64,000 bases of DNA, taken from contig NZ_CP113913.1 in NCBI RefSeq assembly GCF_029395355.1, forward strand, positions 124,001-188,000, written 5' to 3'. Each line of letters opens with the position of its first letter. Positions within the stretch are counted from its first letter, which is position 1. The notes below the pieces were generated by a model. It was given only the letters and a program-made list of their open reading frames with translations, made no database searches and was not told the origin of the DNA. This document shows, one piece after another, positions 20,847 through 29,652 of the stretch. This DNA is from Bifidobacterium sp. ESL0800 (GTDB lineage: Bacteria; Actinomycetota; Actinomycetes; Actinomycetales; Bifidobacteriaceae). A program made the position numbers and the translations under genes.

Positions 20847-20895
20847 GTGCAGGAAACGACGTATTTGGCTCCGTTAAATTCGTTGTTTCCAGCAC
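20847..20895. repeat. Inverted repeat in the infB-rbfA gap
   Basis: GTGCAGGAAACGACG pairs with CGTTGTTTCCAGCAC (one mismatch and one G-U pair, 19-nt loop). A small hairpin GTTTAC-AGCA-GTAAAC lies just before it at 20822-20837. The 396-base gap 20710-21105 contains no gene; it may carry the rbfA promoter. Confidence 0.5.
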
Positions 20896-21105
20896 CTTAG
20901 GGATAGTTAGTGCTGGTAGAAACCTATTGAGCGCCGTTGACGGTGCCGCTTTGTACTATAAGCGAATCAGTGCAGAAACCTCGTATGGGATGATTTGGAA
21001 TGTATCGTTTCCGATACTGTAAGACAAATGCCGTTCGAAACACGTATTCGAGTCGGTCTGTATTATGAAACGTAACAGCCAGAGTAAGTAATAAAAGGAA
21101 ACGTT

Positions 21106-21588
21106 ATGGCAACAACCAATCCACGGGCCGCGCGTATCGCGGCGTTGATTCAGCGTGTCATCGCCTCGTCGATGGAACGCACATTGCATGACAAGCGCCT
21201 CAATGGCGTCACCATCACCGACGTACGCGTCACCGGCGACCTTCAGATCGCGCGCGTCTACTGGACCCAGCTCGGCCAGGAGGGCAAGGCGCAAGGGGAG
21301 CGCAAGCGTGCCGAGCAGGCGCTGAAGCAGGCCACCGGCAGGCTCCGTTCGCTGGTGGGCGCCAAGGCCGGGTTGCGGCTGACTCCGCAGCTGCAGTTCA
21401 TCTATGACGAGGTGCCGAGCGAGGCGCACGAGATCGAGGACATTCTGGTCACCGCCCATAGGCGAGACGAGGAGCTCGACAAGGCCCGCGAGACCGCGCA
21501 ATATGCTGGCGAGGCGAATCCGTACGTCGAGCCGCGCAAGAAGAAGACCGCCGCCGACTTTGAGGATGATGGTGTCGAAGAAGAATAA
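21106..21588 (+). CDS. rbfA: 30S ribosome-binding factor A
   Basis: RbfA assists late 30S maturation and cold adaptation. The 160 residues have the KH-like fold pattern: RIAALIQRVIASSMERTLHD, GVTITDVRVTGDLQIARVYW, and LRLTPQLQFIYDEVPSEA. A charged tail follows. ATAAAAGGAAACGTT lies before the ATG. The 3' end overlaps truB. Confidence 0.95.
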   Translation: MATTNPRAARIAALIQRVIASSMERTLHDKRLNGVTITDVRVTGDLQIARVYWTQLGQEGKAQGERKRAEQALKQATGRLRSLVGAKAGLRLTPQLQFIYDEVPSEAHEIEDILVTAHRRDEELDKARETAQYAGEANPYVEPRKKKTAADFEDDGVEEE

Positions 21589-22942
21589 GCAGCCGGAACT
21601 TTCCGGGCTTCTGGTGGTCGACAAACCGCTTGGCGTGACCAGCCACGACGTGGTGGCGGCCGTACGCGGGGAACTGCACATGCGTCGCGTCGGCCACGCG
21701 GGCACGCTCGATCCGCAGGCCTCAGGCGTATTGGTCATCGGTTTCGGCCACGGCACGCGGCTGTTGAACTATATCGTCGACCACACCAAGACCTACGAGG
21801 CGACCATCCGGCTCGGCCAGGCCAGCACCACCGACGATTCCGAAGGCGACATCATGACGGTTGCCCCCGTGAAACTGGCCGATGATTCTCGAAACGAAAC
21901 CGTGCAGGCCATACCGGCGGAATCGGATGATGATGCCACCGATAGCGGCGTGAATATGCATAGGGAAAGCAATATCGTAGCCGTGTCGGATGGAGGTCGC
22001 GACGCCGATGGAAGCTTGTCCAAGACTTCTTCGGATATCGAAAAGGCCGACGACTTGCTACAGGTTTTTGATGGTGGAACGTCTTGTGCTGACGGACACG
22101 ACAAAATCCGTATACTGACACTTCAACAGATCAAGCAGGCCATCAACGAGCATCTGACCGGTGATATCGAGCAGGTGCCGAGTTCCTATTCCGCCGTTCG
22201 TGTCAATGGCCGTCACGCATACGAGCTGGCCCGTCAGGGTAAGGCCGTGGAACTTGCCGCCCGTCCGGTCACCATCAGCGAATTCACCGTGCTTGGCGCT
22301 CGCAACGCCGAAGCAGAAACGGATGGCTTACCTGCCGGAGATATCGAAGACGAACCAAATCAAAAGGCTGCTGGACGGACTCCTGTCGTGGACGTGGACG
22401 TACGCATCAGCTGCTCTACGGGCACGTATATCCGTTCGCTCGGACGTGATCTGGGCCAGCTTCTGGGCGTCGGCGGTTACCTGACAAGGCTGCGGCGTAC
22501 GCGGGTCGGCAGGTTCGATCTGACCGCTCCGCAACTGGCACAACGCGTGGTCACCGCCCACGCCAAGCCGCATACCTTCACCAATCGTGAGGGCTTGACG
22601 CTGACGTTGAACAAGGCCGTGCTCGACGTTGATGCCGAAGAACTGAAGCGTCGCTCTCTGACCATGCTTGAGGCCGCGCAACGTACGATGCCGACCGTTC
22701 CCATCACCGATGCCGACGCCCGGAACCTGCGTTTCGGTCGCAGACTGCCGATGCCGATGGCGGACAATGCAGACTCCAATACGCTCTCCGGCGCCGATTC
22801 TTGTGCCCAAAACGACAGAAGCAACGAGACGAATACCATCGCTGCGGTATTTCTGCCGCAAACCGGTGAGATTGTAGGCATCGTGGAACCGGCCAATGCC
22901 CATGAGCTCAAGTCCGTAGTGGTTTTCCCGCCAACTGTGTGA
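21569..22942 (+). CDS. truB: tRNA pseudouridine synthase B with large insertion
   Basis: TruB makes pseudouridine 55 in the T arm of tRNA. The catalytic motif GHAGTLDPQASGVL has Asp48, and KTYEATIRLG, EQVPSSYSAVRVNGRHAYELARQG, and CSTGTYIRSLGRDLG are conserved. The 457 residues exceed the usual 300 because of a hydrophilic Asp/Ser-rich insert at about 93-175 and another near the C-terminus. Starts at 21566, 21569 or 21572 are possible after GAGG at 21562; 21569 is a compromise. It overlaps rbfA by 20 bases. Confidence 0.93.
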   Translation: MVSKKNKQPELSGLLVVDKPLGVTSHDVVAAVRGELHMRRVGHAGTLDPQASGVLVIGFGHGTRLLNYIVDHTKTYEATIRLGQASTTDDSEGDIMTVAPVKLADDSRNETVQAIPAESDDDATDSGVNMHRESNIVAVSDGGRDADGSLSKTSSDIEKADDLLQVFDGGTSCADGHDKIRILTLQQIKQAINEHLTGDIEQVPSSYSAVRVNGRHAYELARQGKAVELAARPVTISEFTVLGARNAEAETDGLPAGDIEDEPNQKAAGRTPVVDVDVRISCSTGTYIRSLGRDLGQLLGVGGYLTRLRRTRVGRFDLTAPQLAQRVVTAHAKPHTFTNREGLTLTLNKAVLDVDAEELKRRSLTMLEAAQRTMPTVPITDADARNLRFGRRLPMPMADNADSNTLSGADSCAQNDRSNETNTIAAVFLPQTGEIVGIVEPANAHELKSVVVFPPTV

Positions 22943-23021
22943 AGGCTCAAAAGAAAAGGGGCTTTCGCGCAGGCGGCTTGGCTGATAAGATGGCTTGCGG
23001 CAGACAAGACAAAGGATTTTG

Positions 23022-24311
23022 ATGAAAATCACCAGGTTGACACCCGACGATAACGGATTGGTGGATTGGCCCACCCTGAGTTCGCACAAGCGCGTAGTGA
23101 TGACGATTGGCGTGTTCGACGGCATGCACAAAGGGCATCAGGCCGTTGTGCGCCGCGTGGTGGAGCTGGCGAAAAAGACCGATTCCCTGTCCGTAGCGAT
23201 GATTCTCGATCCGCGGCCGGCGCTTGCGCATACCTATGCCAACGAGCACGACGGCATGGACTTGCCGGTGGATTTCGTGGACACGCAGGCTCTGAGTTCG
23301 GTCGAGCAGCGGGCGCGGGTCATGGACGAACTTGGGGTGGACCGCGTGCTGGTGCTGCACTATACAATGGCGTTTGCGGCCAAATCGTTCCGTTTCTTCC
23401 TGGGCCAGATGGTCGGCAAGCTGGGCATGCGTACGCTCGTGCTCGGCCAGGACGCGGCAATGGGTGCGAACCGCAAGGGCGATATCAAGGCCATTCAGGA
23501 GCTTTGCGAGGCCACGCGCGTCTTCGAGCTCGACGTGGTCGATGATTTGGGGCCCGGCTATACGTGGGTGCCGTCGCATTTCGAGCCGAAGATGCCGGAA
23601 GGCACCGGTGAGCCGCAGGACCCGCGAGAAGCCATGAACAAGGCCGAACTGCGCGCGTGGAGCAAGCAGAACAATTGCCGCAAGGTGCGCGTCTGGAGCT
23701 CGTCGAACGTGCGTTATCTGCTTTCGCAGGGGTGTGTGAAGGCTGCCTCTGAAATTCTGGGGCGCGACCATGCGGTCGAAGGCGCTGTGGTGCATGGTGA
23801 GCAGCGCGGGCGCGAGATCGGCTTCCCGACCGCGAATCTGGCGCAGAAAGTCGAGGGCTATGTACCCGTCGACGGGGTGTACGCCGGTTGGCTAGTCGAT
23901 TTGGGGCCGATTGACGATGATGCGAATAACGATGGCGGTACTTCTGATGGCGGTACTGCCGCTAGCAGCGCGAACAACGCCGCACAAAGCACTGCGTCCA
24001 GCGGTGTGAACGCCGCGAATCTGGCATCTCCCTCGGCGCAGATGCGTATGGCCAAGGGTTCGCCGTGGCGTTGGCCTGCCGCGATTTCCATCGGGACCAA
24101 GCCGACGTATAGCGACGAGACCGGCATCAACGAGCGGGTCATCGAGCCGTATTGTGTCACCGACGATTGGCTGGATCTTTACGACCACAAGGTGCGCGTT
24201 GAATTCACGCAATTCCTGCGCGGCCAGGTCAAGTTCGACGGCACCGACGAGCTCAAGGTCGCACTGAAGGACTACGCCGATCAGACGCTGGAGATTGTTG
24301 ACGCGAAGTGA
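23022..24311 (+). CDS. ribF: Bifunctional riboflavin kinase/FAD synthetase
   Basis: RibF phosphorylates riboflavin to FMN and adenylates FMN to FAD. The N-terminal nucleotidyl-transferase half shows GVFDGMHKGHQAVVRRV; the C-terminal flavokinase half shows GREIGFPTANLAQ and ISIGTKPTYSDE. The 429 residues include a low-complexity Asn/Gly/Ser/Ala insert near 303-345 inside the kinase half. AAAGGA precedes the ATG at 23022. It follows truB as in many bacteria. Confidence 0.94.
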   Translation: MKITRLTPDDNGLVDWPTLSSHKRVVMTIGVFDGMHKGHQAVVRRVVELAKKTDSLSVAMILDPRPALAHTYANEHDGMDLPVDFVDTQALSSVEQRARVMDELGVDRVLVLHYTMAFAAKSFRFFLGQMVGKLGMRTLVLGQDAAMGANRKGDIKAIQELCEATRVFELDVVDDLGPGYTWVPSHFEPKMPEGTGEPQDPREAMNKAELRAWSKQNNCRKVRVWSSSNVRYLLSQGCVKAASEILGRDHAVEGAVVHGEQRGREIGFPTANLAQKVEGYVPVDGVYAGWLVDLGPIDDDANNDGGTSDGGTAASSANNAAQSTASSGVNAANLASPSAQMRMAKGSPWRWPAAISIGTKPTYSDETGINERVIEPYCVTDDWLDLYDHKVRVEFTQFLRGQVKFDGTDELKVALKDYADQTLEIVDAK

Positions 24312-24374
24312 GACCGGTGTTGGCTGGATTGTTATTGGCTGTTTGATGAACGGATTCGGGCGTCGCGATCGAGA

Positions 24375-24437
24375 GTAGACCGTAGACCGTAGACTGTAGA
24401 CCGTAGACCGTAGACCGTAGACTGTAGACCGTAAACC
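24375..24437. repeat. Nine tandem 7-bp repeats (GTAGACY)
   Basis: Nine consecutive heptamers GTAGACC/GTAGACT/GTAAACC fill 63 bp. The third and seventh units end in T, giving a 28-bp higher-order period. The unit number may vary between strains by replication slippage. The gap 24312-24632 otherwise contains only the terminator below. Confidence 0.95.
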
Positions 24438-24508
24438 GGTGTGTCCCGCTTATATGAATGCTTGGTTGTTACGTGTCATAGCGGGTTTGGCTTGTATAGA
24501 TAGGCCGT

Positions 24509-24550
24509 AAAAGAGGGTCTCTGCAGATTTTAGGCAGGGACCCTCTTTTT
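24509..24550. terminator. Bidirectional terminator between ribF and cupin gene
   Basis: A 16-bp stem (AAAAGAGGGTCTCTGC with GCAGGGACCCTCTTTT, one G-U pair, 9-nt loop) has A and T runs on both sides, so it can serve both convergent genes. Confidence 0.92.
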
Positions 24551-24632
24551 GATGCTTTGTTGTTGTGCAGTCGCCGTTGTGCGACTTGGTGTTCTGTCGT
24601 TCGGACGTGGTGAGACTGAAACCAGGTTCTTC

Positions 24633-25259
24633 CTATTCCAGCGTGAAGCCGTCGAAGGTGAAGCCAGGGCTCACCACACAGGAGACCAGAGCGTCGCCCT
24701 TGCCGGGCACGGTGCGTTGCCAGCAGCCTTCGGGTATGACCACTTGGCCTACCGGCGTCGATGACGTATCCACATCGGCCGAGGCAAGTCCCTGTCCGAG
24801 CGTGTAGAGTGTGCGTCCGGATTCGTCGGCCGGTGCGTCGCCATATCCCCCCAGTTCAAGGCCGACGGTGGCCGGTCCGTGCCAAAGCCAGATTTCCGTG
24901 GCGTCCACCTTGTGCCAGGCGCTCGCATCGCCCTGTGCCAAAAGGAAGTAGATCAGTGAGGCCAGCGGCCGGCCTTCGGTCGCTTTCATCGATTTCAGAT
25001 CGGCGGCGGTGGCGGCGTAGGTAGACTCGGAATACGCTACGTCGGTTGTGACGGAACCTGCCGAAGCTGCGGCATTGCCGGTGCCGGTAGTGCGCAGCTC
25101 TTCGCCGCGCTGTGCGGCCTGCTTCGTTGCCGTACCGGCCGCGGCCTGCAGGCTCAGCCAGGTCTGACGGTACCAGCCGCCCTCGGGATGCGCCTCAAGA
25201 CCCAGCGTCTTGACCACGTGCTGTGCATACTCGCTCATATCCTCAAATGCAACGCTCAT
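24633..25259 (-). CDS. Cupin-superfamily protein (DUF985-like)
   Basis: The 208 residues have the pattern of the cupin_5/DUF985 family: LGLEAHPEGGWYRQTW near the start, SLIYFLLAQGDASAWHKVDATEIWLWHGPA, and VIPEGCWQRTVPGKGDALVSCVVSPGF. Function in bacteria is not established. The ATG at 25259 is favoured by GGAGGGG a few bases upstream; the frame is open to 25340. A Thr/Ala-rich insert lies at about 45-75. Confidence 0.8.
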   Translation of the reverse strand: MSVAFEDMSEYAQHVVKTLGLEAHPEGGWYRQTWLSLQAAAGTATKQAAQRGEELRTTGTGNAAASAGSVTTDVAYSESTYAATAADLKSMKATEGRPLASLIYFLLAQGDASAWHKVDATEIWLWHGPATVGLELGGYGDAPADESGRTLYTLGQGLASADVDTSSTPVGQVVIPEGCWQRTVPGKGDALVSCVVSPGFTFDGFTLE

Positions 25260-25606
25260 CGTTGTATCCCCTCCCATAATGAATGTTCTCGAAAACACAG
25301 ACCCGGCTTTTGCCGACATTATGTTTCCTGCCGGGTTCATTCTACCAATTCCTTGGGAATCGGCTGCAGATGAGATTCTTTGATGCGAAGTTTTAGTTGA
25401 TGGGTTTAGAAATACGTTATTGAGAGAAATCCATTTTCCGGCTTGCGCTTTCCTTGATTGGAGTCGCTCATACTCAGGGCTTTCAGGGTTGATAAATCAG
25501 GGATGTTTCAGGGTGTTCACCGATACGGTTTTCGGATTTCGGCCCGTAGGGTGGAAACGTAAACGGCATTGTCGGTGGCAATTATGCCGGTCAAAGGAGA
25601 ACGAAG

Positions 25607-25678
25607 ATGATACCAACCCTTGAAGCGTCATTGGTGGCGCAGCATGTTTCCTATCGATGCGACGGTGAATCTGCATGA
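25607..25678 (+). CDS. Short leader ORF (23 residues), coupled to next gene
   Basis: MIPTLEASLVAQHVSYRCDG plus three residues are encoded after the best ribosome-binding site in the area (AAAGGAGA, six bases upstream of ATG). Its stop overlaps the next ATG in ATGA. The next gene has no good ribosome-binding site of its own, so translation is probably coupled. Function unknown. The preceding gap 25260-25606 shows no gene. Confidence 0.45.
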   Translation: MIPTLEASLVAQHVSYRCDGESA

Positions 25679-25959
25679 GTGGCGTCAACATTTCCTCGCC
25701 GGTCTCTCGGCTGGCACAGCACGGCGTGCAGAAGACGGCGACAACCGTTGCGGACGCGCAACCGGGTGAGCCTGCGGGCACCAACACGGGTTCGATATGG
25801 AACATGAATTCATGGTCGAGTTTGAGTGAGGTCATGCAGGTACCGCGTCGAGGCCATCGTCTGCGCAGGCTCCTTTGCGTAGGTGTCATCATCCTTGTCA
25901 TCGCGGCACTGATTTCGGCAATCTGTTCGTCTTATGATTCCGTGAGTGACGAAAGCTGA
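25675..25959 (+). CDS. Small single-span membrane protein, unknown
   Basis: The 94-residue product has a polar N-terminal half and one hydrophobic segment near 67-84 (CVGVIILVIAALISAI) after a basic RRGHRLRRLL, so the N-terminus is predicted to stay inside. No family is recognised. The start is inferred from the ATGA overlap with the leader ORF. It could be a minor or non-coding ORF. Confidence 0.45.
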   Translation: MSGVNISSPVSRLAQHGVQKTATTVADAQPGEPAGTNTGSIWNMNSWSSLSEVMQVPRRGHRLRRLLCVGVIILVIAALISAICSSYDSVSDES

Positions 25960-26059
25960 GGGAGTAATGTAATGATTATGTCAGAAATGATAAGTCGTGA
26001 TTGGTAATATGTTCGGTTTATCGATTTGAGAAGTCATTTAAATGACTTCCCGGTTATAT

Positions 26060-26112
26060 GAGATTGTAGGTCAAAAAGCTTGAATGTTTTCCTACCTACA
26101 ATCTCGTGTTTT
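26060..26112. terminator. Terminator near radA 3' end
   Basis: A perfect 12-bp stem (GAGATTGTAGGT with ACCTACAATCTC, 22-nt loop) is followed by GTGTTTT on the plus strand. It lies between the plus-strand small membrane ORF and the end of radA. A separate palindrome AAGTCATTTAAATGACTT lies at 26031-26048. Confidence 0.7.
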
Positions 26113-26128
26113 GATGACGATTAAAGCA

Positions 26129-27553
26129 CTATCTCCCTTTCGAAACGCTCAGTGCCTCAAGCGCGTCGCGCAGGGACGAGACCTCGATGATTTCCAAGCC
26201 TTTGACGGCTTTGAGTTTGCGACGGCTGCGGTTGGTGGGGACTACGGCGCGGGTGAAGCCCAGGCGTGCGGCCTCGTTGAGGCGATGGCTCAGCTGGGGG
26301 ACGGGGCGTACCTGGCCGGTGAGGCTGATCTCGCCCATCGCGCAGGTGGTACGGGCGATGGGTTTGCTGGTGGCGGCGCTCGCCAATGCGGCGACGATGG
26401 CGAGATCGCAGGCCGGTTCCTTGGCCAGGCCGCCGGCAATGGTGGAAACGTAGAGGTCATTGGCCAGAAGATTCACGCGCCCGTGACGGTATAGCACCGC
26501 CGAAAGCATGGCCAGGCGATTCGAATCGATGCCGTTGGTGTTGCGGCGGGGCGTAGGCAAAACGGATTTGGTGACCAATGCCTGCACCTCGATCGGCAGA
26601 CTGCGGTGACCGTCGAGCGTGAACGTGACGCAGGTGCCTTCCACCGGCGCGTCTTCGGTCGAAAGGAACAGGCCGGAGGGATCGCTGACCTCTTCGATGC
26701 CCTCGCCGCTCATGTCGAAACAGCCCACCTCGTCGGTCGGGCCGAAACGGTTTTTGGCGGCGTGCAACATACGCAGTGCGGTGACGCGATCACCCTCGAA
26801 CTGGCAGACCACGTCGACCAGGTGCTCGAGCGTGCGCGGACCGGCGATGGAGCCGTCCTTGGTGACGTGGCCGACCAACATCACCGGGATATCAAGCGTT
26901 TTGGCGGTGTCGATCAGGGCGCTGGCCACTTCGCGCACCTGCGTGGAGCCGCCGGAGATGCCATCGACGTCCTGCGAGACGATGGTCTGCGCCGAATCCA
27001 CGATGGCGAGGCTTGGCTTCTCCTGCTCGATCAGCCCTAGCACTGTGGCCAGGTCGGTGGTGGCGGCCAGCAGCAGGTTGCTTTCGAGCGCGTTGATGCG
27101 GGAGGCCCGCATACGCACCTGCGCCTGCGATTCTTCGCCCGAAATATACAGGACGGATTTCTTGGCGTTGCCGCGTGCCACGTTTCCCGCGGTTTCCAGC
27201 AGCAGCGTCGATTTGCCGATGCCAGGTTCGCCGGCGACCAACACGACCGAGCCCGGCACGATGCCGCCGCCGAGCACCCGGTCGAACTCGCCGAAGCCGG
27301 TGGGGATACGCTTCGCGCCTTCAGTCGAGATTTCGGTAATCGGCTTGGCCGCGGCGCTGCCTGCGATGACCGCGGAGCTGGCCTGCGTGCGCGAGGTCCG
27401 TCCGGGTGCGGCGGTGCGTGACGCGGCGGCGGGCCGTGCCTCGTGGAATTCCTCGATGGTGCCCCACGCGCCGCATTCTGGGCAGCGCCCGTACCATTTC
27501 ACGCCGTTCCATCCGCACTCCGAGCAGACATACTGTGTCGCATTCTTTGCCAT
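26129..27553 (-). CDS. radA: DNA repair protein RadA (Sms)
   Basis: RadA is a RecA-like branch-migration helicase for recombination intermediates. The 474 residues have a zinc finger (Cys10, Cys13, Cys24, Cys27), Walker A GEPGIGKST at 108-116, the RadA-specific KNRFG motif, and a C-terminal Lon-like domain ending VSKGR. The ATG at 27553 starts directly at the zinc-finger region; the frame runs back to 27742. No good ribosome-binding site is visible before it. Confidence 0.96.
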   Translation of the reverse strand: MAKNATQYVCSECGWNGVKWYGRCPECGAWGTIEEFHEARPAAASRTAAPGRTSRTQASSAVIAGSAAAKPITEISTEGAKRIPTGFGEFDRVLGGGIVPGSVVLVAGEPGIGKSTLLLETAGNVARGNAKKSVLYISGEESQAQVRMRASRINALESNLLLAATTDLATVLGLIEQEKPSLAIVDSAQTIVSQDVDGISGGSTQVREVASALIDTAKTLDIPVMLVGHVTKDGSIAGPRTLEHLVDVVCQFEGDRVTALRMLHAAKNRFGPTDEVGCFDMSGEGIEEVSDPSGLFLSTEDAPVEGTCVTFTLDGHRSLPIEVQALVTKSVLPTPRRNTNGIDSNRLAMLSAVLYRHGRVNLLANDLYVSTIAGGLAKEPACDLAIVAALASAATSKPIARTTCAMGEISLTGQVRPVPQLSHRLNEAARLGFTRAVVPTNRSRRKLKAVKGLEIIEVSSLRDALEALSVSKGR

Positions 27554-27710
27554 GATGCCGACGCTAGCCAATTTTGCCGACAAGGGCAAGTCAGTCGGAG
27601 GAAAATCATGAAATCGGGAAATCAGGAGAATGTTCAATTCCCCGTCAATGATTCTTTCACCGACCAAACATGAGAGTCCTGAAACCGTTATATTGCGGAA
27701 TAATAGGTAT

Positions 27711-27849
27711 CTTGGTGCACCAAGTCCGCGGAATCGAGGCAATTGAATGCCGATTCTTCATTTTTTAGCCCTCTTGGTGCACCAAGTACCCCAAAAATTA
27801 CAGAATTCATATCAATTCTTTGATTTTTGCGCCTCTTGGTGCCACCAAG
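27711..27849. repeat. Three palindromes CTTGGTGCACCAAG at 62-bp spacing
   Basis: The 14-bp perfect palindrome occurs at 27711 and 27773 and, with one inserted C, at 27835: exactly 62 bp apart each time. The sequence between is AT-rich and loosely similar. It lies upstream of both radA (minus) and the anchored protein (plus). The gap 27554-27966 contains nothing else recognisable. Confidence 0.9.
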
Positions 27850-27966
27850 AATATGAAAATACGGGAATTGGATGGAGATTGACGGCTGAAGTTGTGTCGT
27901 GAAGTCGACATTGTTTTGAATTTCCCCAATTGGCCAGCGTCAGCCCGATGTGAAATAATTGCGGCT

Positions 27967-28590
27967 ATGTCGACTCAACAAAGGAATTCCTCTTCTTCTC
28001 ATGGCAAATTGATCGCCGTCGTGATTGCGGCTGCGGTGGTAATCGTCCTTGCCCTGCTTTCCGCGTTCGTATGGCCGGGCTGGGCGATGAACAAAAGCGC
28101 CAGCGAAGAACAAAAACAGCAGCAGACGACTTCCGCCAAGCCCCAGCCCACCACCCCGAGCATCAAGGCCAAGGAGCTGCCGCAGGACGCCACGCCTCTG
28201 CTGAAGGCGATGCCCGACACGGTTGTCAATTTCGCGCGTACGGAAGCCGCTCCCAGCGCAAACTGGACGTCCGCCTCCCCGCTGGAGGAATACACGCTCA
28301 CGTATTCGACAGGAAACATAGCCAAGGACGTCACGCTTGTGGTGGCGCAATGGTCCGGCAACGATACGGCGAAAACGCAATATGACACGCTGGTCGGCGC
28401 GCTCAAAGGTACGGATGTGGCCAGTGGTGACGTCAAGGTTTCCGGCAATGCCACGGGCAAATACGTGGTGAAAGCCAATGGAGACAAGGGCAAGACGGCC
28501 ACGGCGGTCTGGCAGAACGATACCGTCGTTTTTCAGGCCACGGGTCCCAAGGATTCGATCCAACGCTTCTATTCGAAATTCCCGCTTTAG
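27967..28590 (+). CDS. Membrane-anchored exported protein, unknown
   Basis: The 207-residue protein has a short cytosolic N-terminus, a transmembrane anchor near 18-38 (LIAVVIAAAVVIVLALLSAF), a Gln/Lys/Pro-rich linker, and a C-terminal globular domain (about 75-207) with beta-strand character. No family is recognised. The start at 27967 is chosen by the anchor position, as the ribosome-binding site is weak. Confidence 0.7.
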   Translation: MSTQQRNSSSSHGKLIAVVIAAAVVIVLALLSAFVWPGWAMNKSASEEQKQQQTTSAKPQPTTPSIKAKELPQDATPLLKAMPDTVVNFARTEAAPSANWTSASPLEEYTLTYSTGNIAKDVTLVVAQWSGNDTAKTQYDTLVGALKGTDVASGDVKVSGNATGKYVVKANGDKGKTATAVWQNDTVVFQATGPKDSIQRFYSKFPL

Positions 28591-28761
28591 GTCGAATCTC
28601 CCGGCGTTCGTGTTTAATGGATCGAGGCAATGCTGAGGTGACGCGTTCGTTGTGTGATTTGCGCTGGTCTGGTGGAAATGGGAACAACAGCGTTTTAAGT
28701 CGGCAAGAGCGAGTAACATAGGTAAAGTTGCAAACTTATAGTCAAGGATTGGAGGCTTCAG

Positions 28762-28851
28762 ATGGGTTCTGTCATCAAGAAGCGCCGCAAGCGGATGAGC
28801 AAGAAGAAGCACCGCAAACTGCTGCGTAAGACTCGTCATCAGCGCAAGTAG
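28762..28851 (+). CDS. Small ribosomal protein, bS22-like (AURKAIP1/COX24 domain)
   Basis: The 29-residue protein ([20 protein letters not shown] and nine more, almost all Lys/Arg) matches the very small basic actinobacterial 30S protein with an AURKAIP1/COX24 motif, known from mycobacterial ribosomes as bS22. GGAGG lies seven bases upstream. It is easily missed for its size. A terminator follows. Confidence 0.88.
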   Translation: MGSVIKKRRKRMSKKKHRKLLRKTRHQRK

Positions 28852-28868
28852 TAATAAAGCTTTTTACC

Positions 28869-28900
28869 AAGGTTCGGGGTCGCAAGGCTCCGGGCCTTTT
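28869..28900 (+). terminator. Terminator after bS22-like gene
   Basis: An 11-bp stem (AAGGTTCGGGG with CTCCGGGCCTT, three G-U pairs, 8-nt loop) is followed by TTGTTGTTG. Confidence 0.75.
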
Positions 28901-29050
28901 GTTGTTGATGTGCGTCCCGTTTCGCTGCGTTTCCGTTTCGCTGCGCTTCCGTTTCCCGATATGGCCGGATTATTGGCGCCAAAGCGCGTGAATTGCTATC
29001 AGGTAGCGTAAAACGCTGGCATATCGGCGCGTTTCGTGAAATCATGAGGT

Positions 29051-29557
29051 ATGGCACAAATTACTTTGGGTGGCGTGGCCACCAATACCGTAGGAAATCT
29101 CCCCGCCGTCGGCTCTGCAGCTCCGGCTTTCACGCTCGCTGATGGCGATCTCAACGACTTCGACTCGTCGAAATTCGCGGGCAAGAAGGTTGTCATCAAC
29201 ATCTTCCCGTCCGTCGACACGGACGTCTGCTCGATGTCGGTGCGCAAGTTCAATCAGATGGCCGACGAGCTCGAAGACACCGTCGTGGTCTGCGTTTCCA
29301 AGGATCTGCCGTTCGCGCAAGGCCGTTTCTGCGGGGCGGAGGGCATCAAGAACGTCGTCACCGGTTCTGCGTTCCGTTCCTCGTTCGGTGAGGATTACGG
29401 AGTGACCATCGCCGACGGTGGCATGAAGGGACTGCTTTCACGCGCCGTGGTTGTCGTCGACCGTGACGGCAAGGTCGCCTACACGCAGCAGGTTCCGGAA
29501 ATCGGCACCGAGCCGGATTACGACGCCGCTCGCAAGGCGGTCGAAGCGCTCAAGTAG
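29051..29557 (+). CDS. tpx: Thiol peroxidase (Tpx-type peroxiredoxin)
   Basis: Tpx reduces lipid and organic peroxides using a pair of cysteines. The 168 residues have the peroxidatic Cys60 in PSVDTDVCSMSVRKF, the resolving Cys94 in GRFCGAEG, and VVVVDRDGKVAYTQ. Length is typical. It lies between two terminators as a single gene. Confidence 0.96.
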   Translation: MAQITLGGVATNTVGNLPAVGSAAPAFTLADGDLNDFDSSKFAGKKVVINIFPSVDTDVCSMSVRKFNQMADELEDTVVVCVSKDLPFAQGRFCGAEGIKNVVTGSAFRSSFGEDYGVTIADGGMKGLLSRAVVVVDRDGKVAYTQQVPEIGTEPDYDAARKAVEALK

Positions 29558-29572
29558 CGCAAACATGGAATT

Positions 29573-29628
29573 GCGCCATATTCGAGCCGCTTACAAGCAA
29601 TTAGCGGCGCAAATATGGCGCATTTTTT
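29573..29628. terminator. Terminator between tpx and rpiA
   Basis: A two-part hairpin has outer arms GCGCCATATT and AATATGGCGC and an inner stem CCGCT/AGCGG, followed by ATTTTTT. It serves the convergent genes. Confidence 0.9.
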
Positions 29629-29652
29629 ATTTGCTGGAACCCGGGCCCGGAA

